DNA of 33,263 nt, from contig MEYC01000098.1 in NCBI GenBank assembly GCA_001775715.1, positions 4,122 through 37,384 on the forward strand, in the 5' to 3' direction. How positions within the stretch are numbered: the first letter of the stretch is position 1; every line of letters starts with the position of its first letter. This document shows, piece by piece, positions 18,422 through 26,474 of the stretch. The position numbers and the translations under genes were made by a program. Source of the DNA: Candidatus Aminicenantes bacterium RBG_16_66_30 (GTDB taxonomy: Bacteria > Acidobacteriota > Aminicenantia > Aminicenantales > Saccharicenantaceae). The notes beneath the pieces are model-generated. The model made no database searches, was not told where the DNA came from, and saw nothing but the letters and a program-made list of their open reading frames with translations.

Positions 18422-19773
18422 TTTTCGGGCGTCACGGCGGCGGCGTCCTTGCCGGCGTATCTTTGCGGTTCTTTATCGAACCGCTCCCGGCACTCGACCG
18501 AGCAGAAATAATAGGTCTTTCCCTGATAGACGCTTTTTCGTCCGTCCTCCTCGGCCTTCTTGACGGAGACCGGGGTGCCGCACACCGGGTCCTCGGCCAA
18601 GCCTCCGGTCATCCCGGCGGCGGCCAGCTCCATCCGGCTCTCGGAGTCGATCAGGAACGTGCCCGAGACGACGATACGCTCGCCCGGAGAAAGGCCCTTG
18701 ACGATCTCGACCGTATTGCCGAGACGCCGCCCGGTCTCGACCTCCCGGGGCTCGAAGAACCCGCCGCCCCGGTCGACGAAGACCGTTCTCTTGAGCCCGG
18801 TATCCAGGACGGCGTCGGTAGGCACGGACAGGGTGGCTTCGAGCGTGACGGGCAGCTCGACGTCGACGAACATGTCCGGCCTCAGAACATAGCCCGGGTT
18901 ATCGGCTTCGAGCCGGACCTTCATCGTCCGGCTCTCGGGATCGAAGAGGGGCAGGACGTCGCTGACCACGGCCTCGAAGCTGGCGTTGCGTCCGGCCAGC
19001 GCGACCCTGGGTCTGGCGCCCGGCTTGAGATATTGGGTCTCGTTCTCGTAGACGTCGAGGAGGATCCAGACGCGGCGAAGATCGGCGATCCTGAAGAACT
19101 CCGTCCCCTGGACGAACTTGAGCCCGAGGAAGATGTTCCGGGCGATGACGATGCCGGTGGCCGGCGAGCGCATCTCGATCTGCTGGACCCGCTCCTTGGT
19201 CTTGGCGATCGCGTCCATCTGGATGTCGCTCATGCCCAGATTGTGGAGGGCGTCCCGGGCCTGCTGGACGCTGACCTCGACGGAGGTGAGCTGGGAGGGC
19301 AGGGCCGTCCCTTCGCTCTTCAGCCGGTCGAGGGTGTTGAGGCTGTAGACGTAGGACTGCTGGGCGCCGAGGACCTCGGGGGCGTAGAAGGCGGCCAGGA
19401 CCTCGTCCTTCTTGACCAGCGCGCCCGGGGTCACGTCCGAGATCCCCATGACCCAGCCGGCGGTCGCGGCATTGATGACGTAGAGGGCGGTCTCGTCTGC
19501 GGCCACCCTGCCGAGGACCCGAAGGGTATGGGTCACGGGCTCCTTCCGGGCTTCGGCGATGCGGATGCCGGCCAGCTGGCGCTTTTCGGGGCCGACGCTC
19601 ACCGTGCCAGGGGCGAAATCGCTCTCGTCCACGGCGGCCGCGGCCGGGGCGGCTGCCGCCCCGACGTTGGGAAACCCGGGGTCCGGGGACCCGCGCCGGC
19701 TCAGCATCATGCCGAGCACGAAAGCACCGACGAGGAGGACCGCGACCAGGATGATCGTCCAGAGTTTCTTCAC
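18418..19773 (-). CDS. RND periplasmic adaptor (CusB-like) with C-terminal YHS/TRASH-type metal-binding domain
   Basis: Adaptor body VSVGPEKRQLAGIRIAEARKEPVTHTLRVLGRV...GERIVVSGTFLIDSESRMELA, then DPVCGTPVSVKKAEEDGRKSVYQGKTYYFCSVECRERFDKEPQRY; 4-bp overlap with the permease. Confidence 0.93.
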   Translation of the reverse strand: MKKLWTIILVAVLLVGAFVLGMMLSRRGSPDPGFPNVGAAAAPAAAAVDESDFAPGTVSVGPEKRQLAGIRIAEARKEPVTHTLRVLGRVAADETALYVINAATAGWVMGISDVTPGALVKKDEVLAAFYAPEVLGAQQSYVYSLNTLDRLKSEGTALPSQLTSVEVSVQQARDALHNLGMSDIQMDAIAKTKERVQQIEMRSPATGIVIARNIFLGLKFVQGTEFFRIADLRRVWILLDVYENETQYLKPGARPRVALAGRNASFEAVVSDVLPLFDPESRTMKVRLEADNPGYVLRPDMFVDVELPVTLEATLSVPTDAVLDTGLKRTVFVDRGGGFFEPREVETGRRLGNTVEIVKGLSPGERIVVSGTFLIDSESRMELAAAGMTGGLAEDPVCGTPVSVKKAEEDGRKSVYQGKTYYFCSVECRERFDKEPQRYAGKDAAAVTPEK

Positions 19774-19884
19774 TTGAACCCCCGCTTCCTCATGATAGCG
19801 ATCCCCCTCGATCCGCCGGGTCGCTCGAGAACATAAGAACCATGCCTGCTATTCTAAAGCAAAATCGGTGCCAAAATGAAGCCC

Positions 19885-19961
19885 GGTCCTCTCGGACAGG
19901 ACCGAGGTCCGGACAGCGCGATGATACCGCCGGAGCGCCGGATCATCCGGCGCCCCGGCGG
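19885..19961. repeat. Two adjacent intergenic hairpins between MCO and adaptor genes
   Basis: GGTCCT(19885-19890)/AGGACC(19898-19903); near-perfect 35-bp palindrome CCGCCGGAGCGCCGGAT-C-ATCCGGCGCCCCGGCGG (19927-19961, one mismatch). Confidence 0.75.
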
Positions 19962-19996
19962 CGATGAGTTGACTCGCTTCCGGCCTGCACCCGGCC

Positions 19997-22159
19997 TCAG
20001 ATGATGACGAGGGGCCTCATCATGTCGTGCTCTTCGTGCTCGAGGATATGACAGTGCCAGACGTATTCGGCCCCGCCCGTCCTCGGGCTCGGCGGAATGA
20101 CCGGCACGTTGGGAGGATTCGGGCCAATATCGAACTTCATGATGACCGTCGTGACCTCACCGGGATTCATCCGGACCGTCTCTTTATACCCCATTTCATT
20201 GAGGTCAGGGGCGATCGGATTGCCGATGGGGTTGATCGTGAACGTCCCCCCCAGCTTCACATTGATCGCCTGGCGGTAGAGGATCTGGACGTTGGAAAGA
20301 TGAAAGTGGATCGGATGCGTGTCGGCCGTGATGTTGGCGATCTGCCAGACCTCGACGCTGCCCGCCGGGGCGACTTCGGTGGCCGGCGAATCGTATTTCC
20401 TGCCGTAGAAACCCGCCATCGCTCCCGCTTCCGGAGTGTCGGTTCCAAGGAACTGGCCCAACCGGCCGTACTCGTCGAAGCCCTCGTTCAGCGTGAGCGT
20501 GCGGACGTTCACCGGGAACGTCTGCCCGCCGAACTGGATCGATCCCGGGATAGGCGTCGGGATTCCCGGCGTTTGGGTGACCAAAAGCGGGTCGCTCAGG
20601 TTGGCCGCGCCCATGTTGACCGTCCTCGGCAGAGGGGTTGCCGCTGTCGTTGGGGCGATGACCCTGATCTTCATCAAGGTCCGGGTGTTCGGACCGAAGC
20701 CGGGGGTCGACCAGGGGGTCTTCGAGTTCTTGGGGTAGAAATCGAAGATCCCCGCGCCTCCCGGATAAGGACCCGGCGCGTCGTTATAGAGGATGAACTC
20801 CTTGCCCGGCTTGACCTTGGAGAAATCGATCAGGATGTCCGCTCTCTCGGCGGGCGCCAGCAGTAAGGGGGCGAATCCCTGCCCGCTCACCGGGACGGCC
20901 TGGGGCAGGTAGCCGCCCTCGGTCCCGATCTGGATGAAGCCGGGGCCGAGATTACGCACGTCGGGCTCGGCGCTTTCCGGGAATATCTTGCCCATGGTGG
21001 CCACCAGCCTGGGGTTGAGGAACCTCGAGCTGCAGGCGTTGAGCATTCGGATCCGGACGGGCCTGGCCTCGACTTCGAGCGTGGGATAGGCCGCGCCGTT
21101 GACCAGGATCGTGTCGCCGAAGAACTCCGGGACACAGGACGGGACCGGGAATGGAGTTTGGAGCCCTTCGCCAAAGGAAGGGGGCCCGGCCGGGCCGAAC
21201 AGGGCCGGATCATAGGTGTAGGCATAGAAAAGGTCGCCGGGGCCCGCATTTGCGCCATAATCCGCCGGAGCCCCGCCCGGGCCGAAGAAGACCTTGTCCT
21301 GGAAGATCAGGTAAAAGAACTTGGAGTTGATGATGCCCAGATCGAGAGCCGATGGGACCCCCGGGTTGGCGGTGTCAAAGGCGGCTTCGGCCGTCGGATC
21401 GACGAGCACATAGCCCGACGCGATGCCCGCGTAGGCGTTCGTCCGGGTTATTCCCCAAGCATGGTCGTGATACCACATGAGGCGGGCGCTCTGGTCGTTC
21501 GGGTAGAAATATTCCGCCTCGTTGGCCAGGGCCGTCCCGGGCGCTCGGAGCACCGTGTTATTGAGAAAGCTGGCTCCGCGTGAGCCGTCCGGGGCCCACC
21601 AGTCGAAAGGACCGCCGTCGCTGATCCAATGGACGTGCCCGCCGTGGAGATGGACCGCCGTGCGGTTCTGTCCCGGATCGCTCGGGACCGTCGGATCGTT
21701 GGGGATGATCTGAAAGCCCGGCAGATTGTTCTTGAATGTGATCTGGAGGGGGACGTTCCTCTGGGCGACGATGATGCCGCCGAGATGCTTGTGGTTGCCC
21801 CCTTGGCCGTAGCCCCAGAGCTTTGTCCCTCCGAAGCCCGGAATGTAAGCCGCTTTTCCAGGTGTCACGAAATCGGAGTGAAGCACATCGTTGAATGGCC
21901 CGATGTCGATCGTGTAATGTTGAACCCCGGTCACAGGCGCGGCGAAGCCGTCTTCGCCGGCAAGCGGAATATCTCCGCCGATCGTCCGCAGGGGATCGAC
22001 GAACTTGGTCAGGGCCGGGCTGACGGCCCCATAGGGCCCCGTGACCGGGACCGCCGCGGACAGCATGCTCTTCCATTGGAGCGACGCCAAGGCCGCGGCC
22101 GAAGCCGAGTACTTGATGAAGTCCCGCCTGGAGCATCCCCTCCTTACCGTCTTCTTCAT
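19997..22159 (-). CDS. TAT-exported multicopper oxidase
   Basis: SRRDFIKYSASAAA TAT signal; copper motifs HLHGGHVHW, WYHDHAWGI, HPIHFHLSNV, VWHCHILEHEEHDMMRPL; ATG 22159 preceded by AAGGAGG. Confidence 0.95.
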   Translation of the reverse strand: MKKTVRRGCSRRDFIKYSASAAALASLQWKSMLSAAVPVTGPYGAVSPALTKFVDPLRTIGGDIPLAGEDGFAAPVTGVQHYTIDIGPFNDVLHSDFVTPGKAAYIPGFGGTKLWGYGQGGNHKHLGGIIVAQRNVPLQITFKNNLPGFQIIPNDPTVPSDPGQNRTAVHLHGGHVHWISDGGPFDWWAPDGSRGASFLNNTVLRAPGTALANEAEYFYPNDQSARLMWYHDHAWGITRTNAYAGIASGYVLVDPTAEAAFDTANPGVPSALDLGIINSKFFYLIFQDKVFFGPGGAPADYGANAGPGDLFYAYTYDPALFGPAGPPSFGEGLQTPFPVPSCVPEFFGDTILVNGAAYPTLEVEARPVRIRMLNACSSRFLNPRLVATMGKIFPESAEPDVRNLGPGFIQIGTEGGYLPQAVPVSGQGFAPLLLAPAERADILIDFSKVKPGKEFILYNDAPGPYPGGAGIFDFYPKNSKTPWSTPGFGPNTRTLMKIRVIAPTTAATPLPRTVNMGAANLSDPLLVTQTPGIPTPIPGSIQFGGQTFPVNVRTLTLNEGFDEYGRLGQFLGTDTPEAGAMAGFYGRKYDSPATEVAPAGSVEVWQIANITADTHPIHFHLSNVQILYRQAINVKLGGTFTINPIGNPIAPDLNEMGYKETVRMNPGEVTTVIMKFDIGPNPPNVPVIPPSPRTGGAEYVWHCHILEHEEHDMMRPLVII

Positions 22160-22444
22160 GATACCTCCTTCTCCTTTGACTAGATAGGGCGCTTGTTCGC
22201 CCTTTGTTGGGCTAAGTTGCTCCAAGATTCGTGCCAAGTCGCCGGAAAGCCTCGAAATAGCCCGGTACAGATAACGAGGCGAAATCCGGCCCCGGGAATG
22301 CGGCTCTGACGCCCCAAACCTTCCTCTTCCGTGGGATTTATTACTTGAGAGCAGGATGGATGTCAAGCGGATTTATAGGATCAATAGGGTCCTTGACCGC
22401 GATCCAAAAAAAGGCTTTTATTAGGAGGGCGAAAAACCAGGCGA

Positions 22445-23479
22445 ATGAACGGCAACCAACGCATCCGGGCCGCCCTCTCCGGCGGCCGCCCCGACCGCGT
22501 GCCGGTCATGCTCCACAATTTCCTCATGGCCGCGCGGGAGGCGGGCATCTCGCAGCGCCGCTTCCGCGAGGATCCGGCGGCGATCGCTGTGAGCTTCATC
22601 CAGGCCGTCGAGACCTATGACTACGACGGCGTCCTGGTCGACGTCGACACGGTGACGCTGGCCGAGGCCCTGGGCGTCAAGGTCGATCTTCCCGAGGACC
22701 AGCCGGCGCGATGTGCTGGCCCGGCGATCGGCGGCCTGTGGGAGGTCCGGGACCTGCCGCCGCCGGAGATCGAAAGCCAGCCGCGCATCCAGGTCTGGCT
22801 CGAAGCGGTCCGCCGGCTCAAGGCCCATTTCCGCGACGAGGTGTATGTTCGCGGCAACTGCGACCAGGCCGCCTTCTCCCTGGCCTCGATGGTGCGCGGG
22901 CCGGCCGAGTGGATGATGGACCTTGTCGACCCGGGGAATCGCGAGGACGCCCATGCTCTGCTCGCCTATTGCGCCGGAGCCGCGGCGTCCTTCCTCCGGC
23001 TCATGGCCGCGGCGGGGGCCGACATGGTCTCGAACGGCGACAGCCCGGCCGGACCAGACCTCATCTCGCCGGCCATGTACGCGGAGTTCGCCCAGCCCTA
23101 CGAGCGGAGGCTGGTCGAGGAGGCCCATCGCCTGGGATTGCCGTATGCTCTCCACATCTGCGGCAACACGACCCGGATCCTCGACGGGATGCTGGCCACG
23201 GGCGCCGACGCCCTCGAGCTCGATTATAAAACGGACGTCCGGGCGGCCCGCGAGGCTATGAGGGGGCGGGCGACGTTCATCGGCAACATCGACCCGAGCG
23301 CTGTCCTGGCGCTGGGGACCCCGGCGCTCGTCGAGACCAAGACCCGGGAGCTTCTCGGGGTCTTCGCGGGGACGCCGGGATTCATCCTCAACGCCGGCTG
23401 CGCCATCCCGGCCGAGACGCCCCCGGCCAACCTCCGGGCCATGATCGCCGCGGCCCGGAGATTCGAGCCCCGCGCCTAG
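22445..23479 (+). CDS. UroD/MtaA-superfamily methyltransferase (zinc corrinoid methyltransferase-like)
   Basis: UroD-like fold motifs plus LHICGNTTRILDGM and FILNAGCAIPAETPPANL, supplying the His-x-Cys...Cys zinc ligands of MtaA-type enzymes; SD TTAGGAGG. Confidence 0.85.
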   Translation: MNGNQRIRAALSGGRPDRVPVMLHNFLMAAREAGISQRRFREDPAAIAVSFIQAVETYDYDGVLVDVDTVTLAEALGVKVDLPEDQPARCAGPAIGGLWEVRDLPPPEIESQPRIQVWLEAVRRLKAHFRDEVYVRGNCDQAAFSLASMVRGPAEWMMDLVDPGNREDAHALLAYCAGAAASFLRLMAAAGADMVSNGDSPAGPDLISPAMYAEFAQPYERRLVEEAHRLGLPYALHICGNTTRILDGMLATGADALELDYKTDVRAAREAMRGRATFIGNIDPSAVLALGTPALVETKTRELLGVFAGTPGFILNAGCAIPAETPPANLRAMIAAARRFEPRA

Positions 23480-24252
23480 TCCCAGATCCCCTGGAGGAGC
23501 GGGTACTGGGTCTTGAAGCCCAGGATGGCCAGGTAGAGCCCGTAGTCGGGGTAGTTCTGCCGGAGCTCCTTGAGGTTCTCCATGGGATCGTAAGGCGTCC
23601 CCTCGGGGATCTCGTGGCCGACGCACTCGGAGAGGAGGTGGAGCTTTTTCGACATCCAGGCGTCGAGCGTGACCGGCAGACCGAAGGCGAGGAGCGCGTC
23701 GAGCCGGTCGTCCCGGCCGATGATCGGCTGGGTGATGATGAACGACGCTCCCGCGTCCACCTTGCGCTTCATCTTTGCGAGCTCGGCGTCCTGCGGCTCG
23801 TACGGATTGAAGGCGACGCCGCAGGTGAATTGGCCGGGGTATTCGCGGTCGATGTAGCGGAGGAGCTCGACCGAGGTCACGGTCGTGCAGTCGAGGCCGA
23901 CCTCGGCCGGTTCGAGCCTGTGGAGGCGCTGGCTGCCGTCGCCCGAGACGACGAGCAGGTGCCTGCCGCCTACTGCCTGGAACGCGTCCAGGATCCCGTC
24001 GAGCTCCTTCTTCGGGTGGAACGTGTTGAGGTGGACCATCAGCTGTTCGGGATGGACGGGGAGTCCCAGGAGCTCGATCGTCTCCATGGCCCCGTAGCTC
24101 AGGAGGCCCATGGGATTGTCGGTGATGCAGACGATCCAGCCCGCCGCGACGACCTTCCTGTACTTGTCCTCGAAGGTGGCCAGGTCCTTCTCGATGTCCT
24201 CGGAGCTGCGCTTGGGCGTCTGGAGCTCGACGTGGAGGATCTTGTCAGACAT
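23476..24252 (-). CDS. Methylenetetrahydrofolate reductase-like (MTHFR superfamily) protein
   Basis: HVELQTPKRSSEDIEKDL, CITDNPMG, HLLVVSGD, FTCGVAFNPYE, DAGASFIITQPII consistent with the MTHFR TIM barrel. Confidence 0.8.
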   Translation of the reverse strand: MSDKILHVELQTPKRSSEDIEKDLATFEDKYRKVVAAGWIVCITDNPMGLLSYGAMETIELLGLPVHPEQLMVHLNTFHPKKELDGILDAFQAVGGRHLLVVSGDGSQRLHRLEPAEVGLDCTTVTSVELLRYIDREYPGQFTCGVAFNPYEPQDAELAKMKRKVDAGASFIITQPIIGRDDRLDALLAFGLPVTLDAWMSKKLHLLSECVGHEIPEGTPYDPMENLKELRQNYPDYGLYLAILGFKTQYPLLQGIWD

Positions 24253-25120
24253 AGAATTCCTTGAGCCGCATGAGCGTGTCGTAGCCTTCGAGCTTGAGGA
24301 TGTCTTCGAGGCAGGCCCGGGCCGGATGGCCGGCCGGGAGGATCTCGTATCTGCGCACGGTCGAGCCGATGATCGTATCGAGCCCGAGGGACATGGCCAA
24401 GGTCAAAAAAGCGCTCTCGAGCGGGCCCTTGACCGGCGAGCCATCGGCCCTCTTCGAGGGCAGCATAACCGTGAAGTTGCTCAACCCGACCGACCTATGG
24501 ACGCCGGCGAAGAGGGGATCGGCCTGGATGAGGGCGAGCGCGTCGAGGACGCGCTTGAGCTGACCCTCGCAGTCGCTGCCGATCGGGGCGATGCCGGGAT
24601 CGATGATGGCCTGGTCGCTGGTGAAGCCGGGGATGCGCCGCCGGGCCTCTTCGAGGAGCATCCGGGCCGTTTCTCGCGTCTCCTCGGCCGTTCGGTTGGC
24701 GCTGCCGCATCCCGCGCCGGGCTCGTATCGCTCCGAGGCCATGAGGATCGGGATGAACGGGCGGACCGCGGTGAGGTCGAACATGGCCAGGCGGAGCGGC
24801 GAGATCGAGTTCAGGATGGGCTTCCGCCCCCCGGCCCGCTCGATGTCGTAGGCCCGGAGGGCCGCCTCGGCGATGGCCGGGTCGGGCGTGTCGATGGAGA
24901 GCGGCTTGGCCGTGACCGATTGGATGCGGCGGACGAGGTCGGCCATGAACTCCGGGGGGCGGAGGCCGACGTTGATGTCGATCCAGGCGGCGCCCTTCTC
25001 GTCCTGGCTCCGGGCGAGATCGAGCAGGCCGGCGACGTCGTTCGCGTCGAAGAGCTTCTTCGTCGAGGGCACGGAATCGTTGATCGACTCGCCGATGATC
25101 GTCAATCCGGGAACGGCCAT
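24245..25120 (-). CDS. Pterin-binding (DHPS-like) methyltetrahydrofolate methyltransferase-like protein
   Basis: LTIIGESINDSVPSTKK, GAAWIDINVGLRPPE, PLSIDTPDPAIAEAAL, KPILNSIS, IIDPGIAPIGSD, VGLSNFTVMLP are pterin-binding/MeTr-type motifs. Confidence 0.85.
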   Translation of the reverse strand: MAVPGLTIIGESINDSVPSTKKLFDANDVAGLLDLARSQDEKGAAWIDINVGLRPPEFMADLVRRIQSVTAKPLSIDTPDPAIAEAALRAYDIERAGGRKPILNSISPLRLAMFDLTAVRPFIPILMASERYEPGAGCGSANRTAEETRETARMLLEEARRRIPGFTSDQAIIDPGIAPIGSDCEGQLKRVLDALALIQADPLFAGVHRSVGLSNFTVMLPSKRADGSPVKGPLESAFLTLAMSLGLDTIIGSTVRRYEILPAGHPARACLEDILKLEGYDTLMRLKEFYV

Positions 25121-25144
25121 GGCGGCAGCCCTCCTGTCCCAACG

Positions 25145-25173
25145 AAGATATCCGCTGCGTCGGATCTTGTCAA
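25145..25173 (-). promoter_or_regulatory. Sigma70-type promoter for the MeTr-MTHFR operon
   Basis: On the minus strand TTGACA (25173-25168), 17-bp spacer, TATCTT (25150-25145). Confidence 0.72.
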
Positions 25174-25232
25174 CCAACCTGTTCGTATCCGTTTGTTATT
25201 GAAAGACTTAATGGTCGCAAAATAATTTCGTT

Positions 25233-25261
25233 TTGCGCGCGCGGGCCATTTGTGCTAGGAT
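25233..25261 (+). promoter_or_regulatory. Candidate extended -10 promoter for the RRM gene
   Basis: TTGCGC (25233-25238), 17 bp, TGC-TAGGAT (25253-25261), giving a roughly 110-nt 5' UTR. Confidence 0.5.
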
Positions 25262-25381
25262 ATCTCCCGTAATTCCCCCGTCGAGGGGGCGCGGGTCGGA
25301 TAAAGGCACGGAGATCGAGGCCCGAACAGCCGGCATGCTCCTCTCCTTTATTGCGATCGAATTTTTGGTGAGGAGTCGAGC

Positions 25382-25684
25382 ATGAATATCTACGTTGGCA
25401 ACCTGTCCTTCTCGGTGACCGAGGAGGACCTCCGCACGGCCTTCCAGGCCTACGGGGCCGTGGAGAAGGCCGCCGTCATCTCCGACAAGATGAGCGGCCA
25501 GTCGCGCGGATTCGGCTTCGTCGAGATGCCGAACAAGGACGAGGCCATCAAGGCCATCGAGAGCCTCAACGGCAAGGACCTCAAGGGCCGGAACCTGAAG
25601 GTCAACGAGGCCCAGCCCCGCCCGGCCGGCGGCGGCGGCGGCGGCGGCAGAGGCGGATTCGGCGGCGGCCGCGGCCGTTACTGA
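25382..25684 (+). CDS. Glycine-rich RRM RNA-binding protein
   Basis: MNIYVGNLSFSVTEEDLRTAF (RNP2), GQSRGFGFVEM (RNP1), C-terminal GGGGGGGRGGFGGGRGRY tail; SD GAGGAG. Confidence 0.97.
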   Translation: MNIYVGNLSFSVTEEDLRTAFQAYGAVEKAAVISDKMSGQSRGFGFVEMPNKDEAIKAIESLNGKDLKGRNLKVNEAQPRPAGGGGGGGRGGFGGGRGRY

Positions 25685-25698
25685 TCGCCCCGGTCTTC

Positions 25699-25732
25699 GG
25701 GGACACTTACTTGTATGTGTCCCCTTTCTTTC
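25699..25732 (+). terminator. Hairpin/terminator downstream of the RRM gene
   Basis: GGGGACAC(25699-25706)-loop-GTGTCCCC(25717-25724) followed by TTTCTT. Confidence 0.65.
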
Positions 25733-25741
25733 GGTTTTTCG

Positions 25742-25780
25742 GGCGGACGCCCCGGGGAAGGGTCGTCCGCCTTTTTTATT
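25742..25780 (+). terminator. Second intrinsic terminator
   Basis: GGCGGACG(25742-25749)...CGTCCGCC(25764-25771) followed by TTTTTTATTT. Confidence 0.85.
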
Positions 25781-25859
25781 TCGTCGCGAAGCTTGAGTGG
25801 ACTTTAAGCTCGTCGAGCCGGCCCCGTTCGAGCCCGTTGCCCTGATCTGGTCCGAGCTG

Positions 25860-25893
25860 GCGGGCGTCTCGGACGGGTCGCCCGCTTTTTTTT
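25860..25893 (+). terminator. Third intrinsic terminator, no annotated gene between it and the second
   Basis: GCGGGCG(25860-25866)...CGCCCGC(25879-25885) followed by T8. Confidence 0.8.
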
Positions 25894-25907
25894 CGTCCCC
25901 CCTGACC

Positions 25908-25936
25908 TTGACATAGGCCCCGAGCCCGCCTAGATT
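25908..25936 (+). promoter_or_regulatory. Sigma70-type promoter for the exported hypothetical protein
   Basis: TTGACA (25908-25913), 17-bp spacer, TAGATT (25931-25936). Confidence 0.6.
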
Positions 25937-25955
25937 GAAGGGGGAGGGGAATACC

Positions 25956-26474
25956 ATGAGCATGAGGGGCCTTCTGGTCGCAGCCGTCCTCGTTGCGATC
26001 GTTTCCGCTCTTTGTCTCGGCGGATCCACCGAGGACCAGGTCGCCGCCGACGTCAAGGCTTTCCAGGCCGAGCTCGAAGCCATGAAAGGCCAGGAACCGA
26101 AGGGGGTCCTGGACAAGCTCGCGTCCTGGAAGTTCGAGCTCCTGGCCGCGCGGAAGACGGAGGACCCCGCTTCGCCGGATTTCAAGAAGCTCAACAAAGG
26201 CAAGACCAGGTTCTCCAAAAAAGAGATCGCCGAGATCCTCGGGCCGGCCGGGACATACAAGATCGCTCTCTATGGCCTCCTGATCGGAACGGAGGCCGCC
26301 ACGACAGGCACCATCGATGAGCTTGGGCGGGGCGTCGACAAAGACGCCTCGTACACCGTCCGGATCTACACGGCTATCCGCATCACCTTTAGGGACAACA
26401 AGCTGATCGATGTCCGGAGCTGGCCAAAGGTCGACAGCTCCCAGGTCTCGGGAGGGACATGGCGTCAACGATGA
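25956..26474 (+). CDS. Exported hypothetical protein
   Basis: Signal sequence MSMRGLLVAAVLVAIVSALCLGG, 173 aa, SD GGGGAGGGG; no family recognised. Confidence 0.8.
   Translation: MSMRGLLVAAVLVAIVSALCLGGSTEDQVAADVKAFQAELEAMKGQEPKGVLDKLASWKFELLAARKTEDPASPDFKKLNKGKTRFSKKEIAEILGPAGTYKIALYGLLIGTEAATTGTIDELGRGVDKDASYTVRIYTAIRITFRDNKLIDVRSWPKVDSSQVSGGTWRQR

Noticed and set aside
15194-18511. 1105-aa plus-strand ORF opposite the RND permease
   Set aside because: Antisense to a clear HME-RND gene; composition dominated by D/E/G/R/H typical of high-GC shadow frames, no family motifs.
22401-22432. Possible promoter TTGACC-N17-TTTTAT before the MtaA-like gene
   Set aside because: The -10 would abut the Shine-Dalgarno and leave almost no leader; not reliable without start-site mapping.
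25793-25807. TTGAGTGGACTTTAA resembling the IS end motif AAAAGTGGACT
   Set aside because: Only AGTGGACT is shared; no paired copy or transposase nearby, so probably chance.
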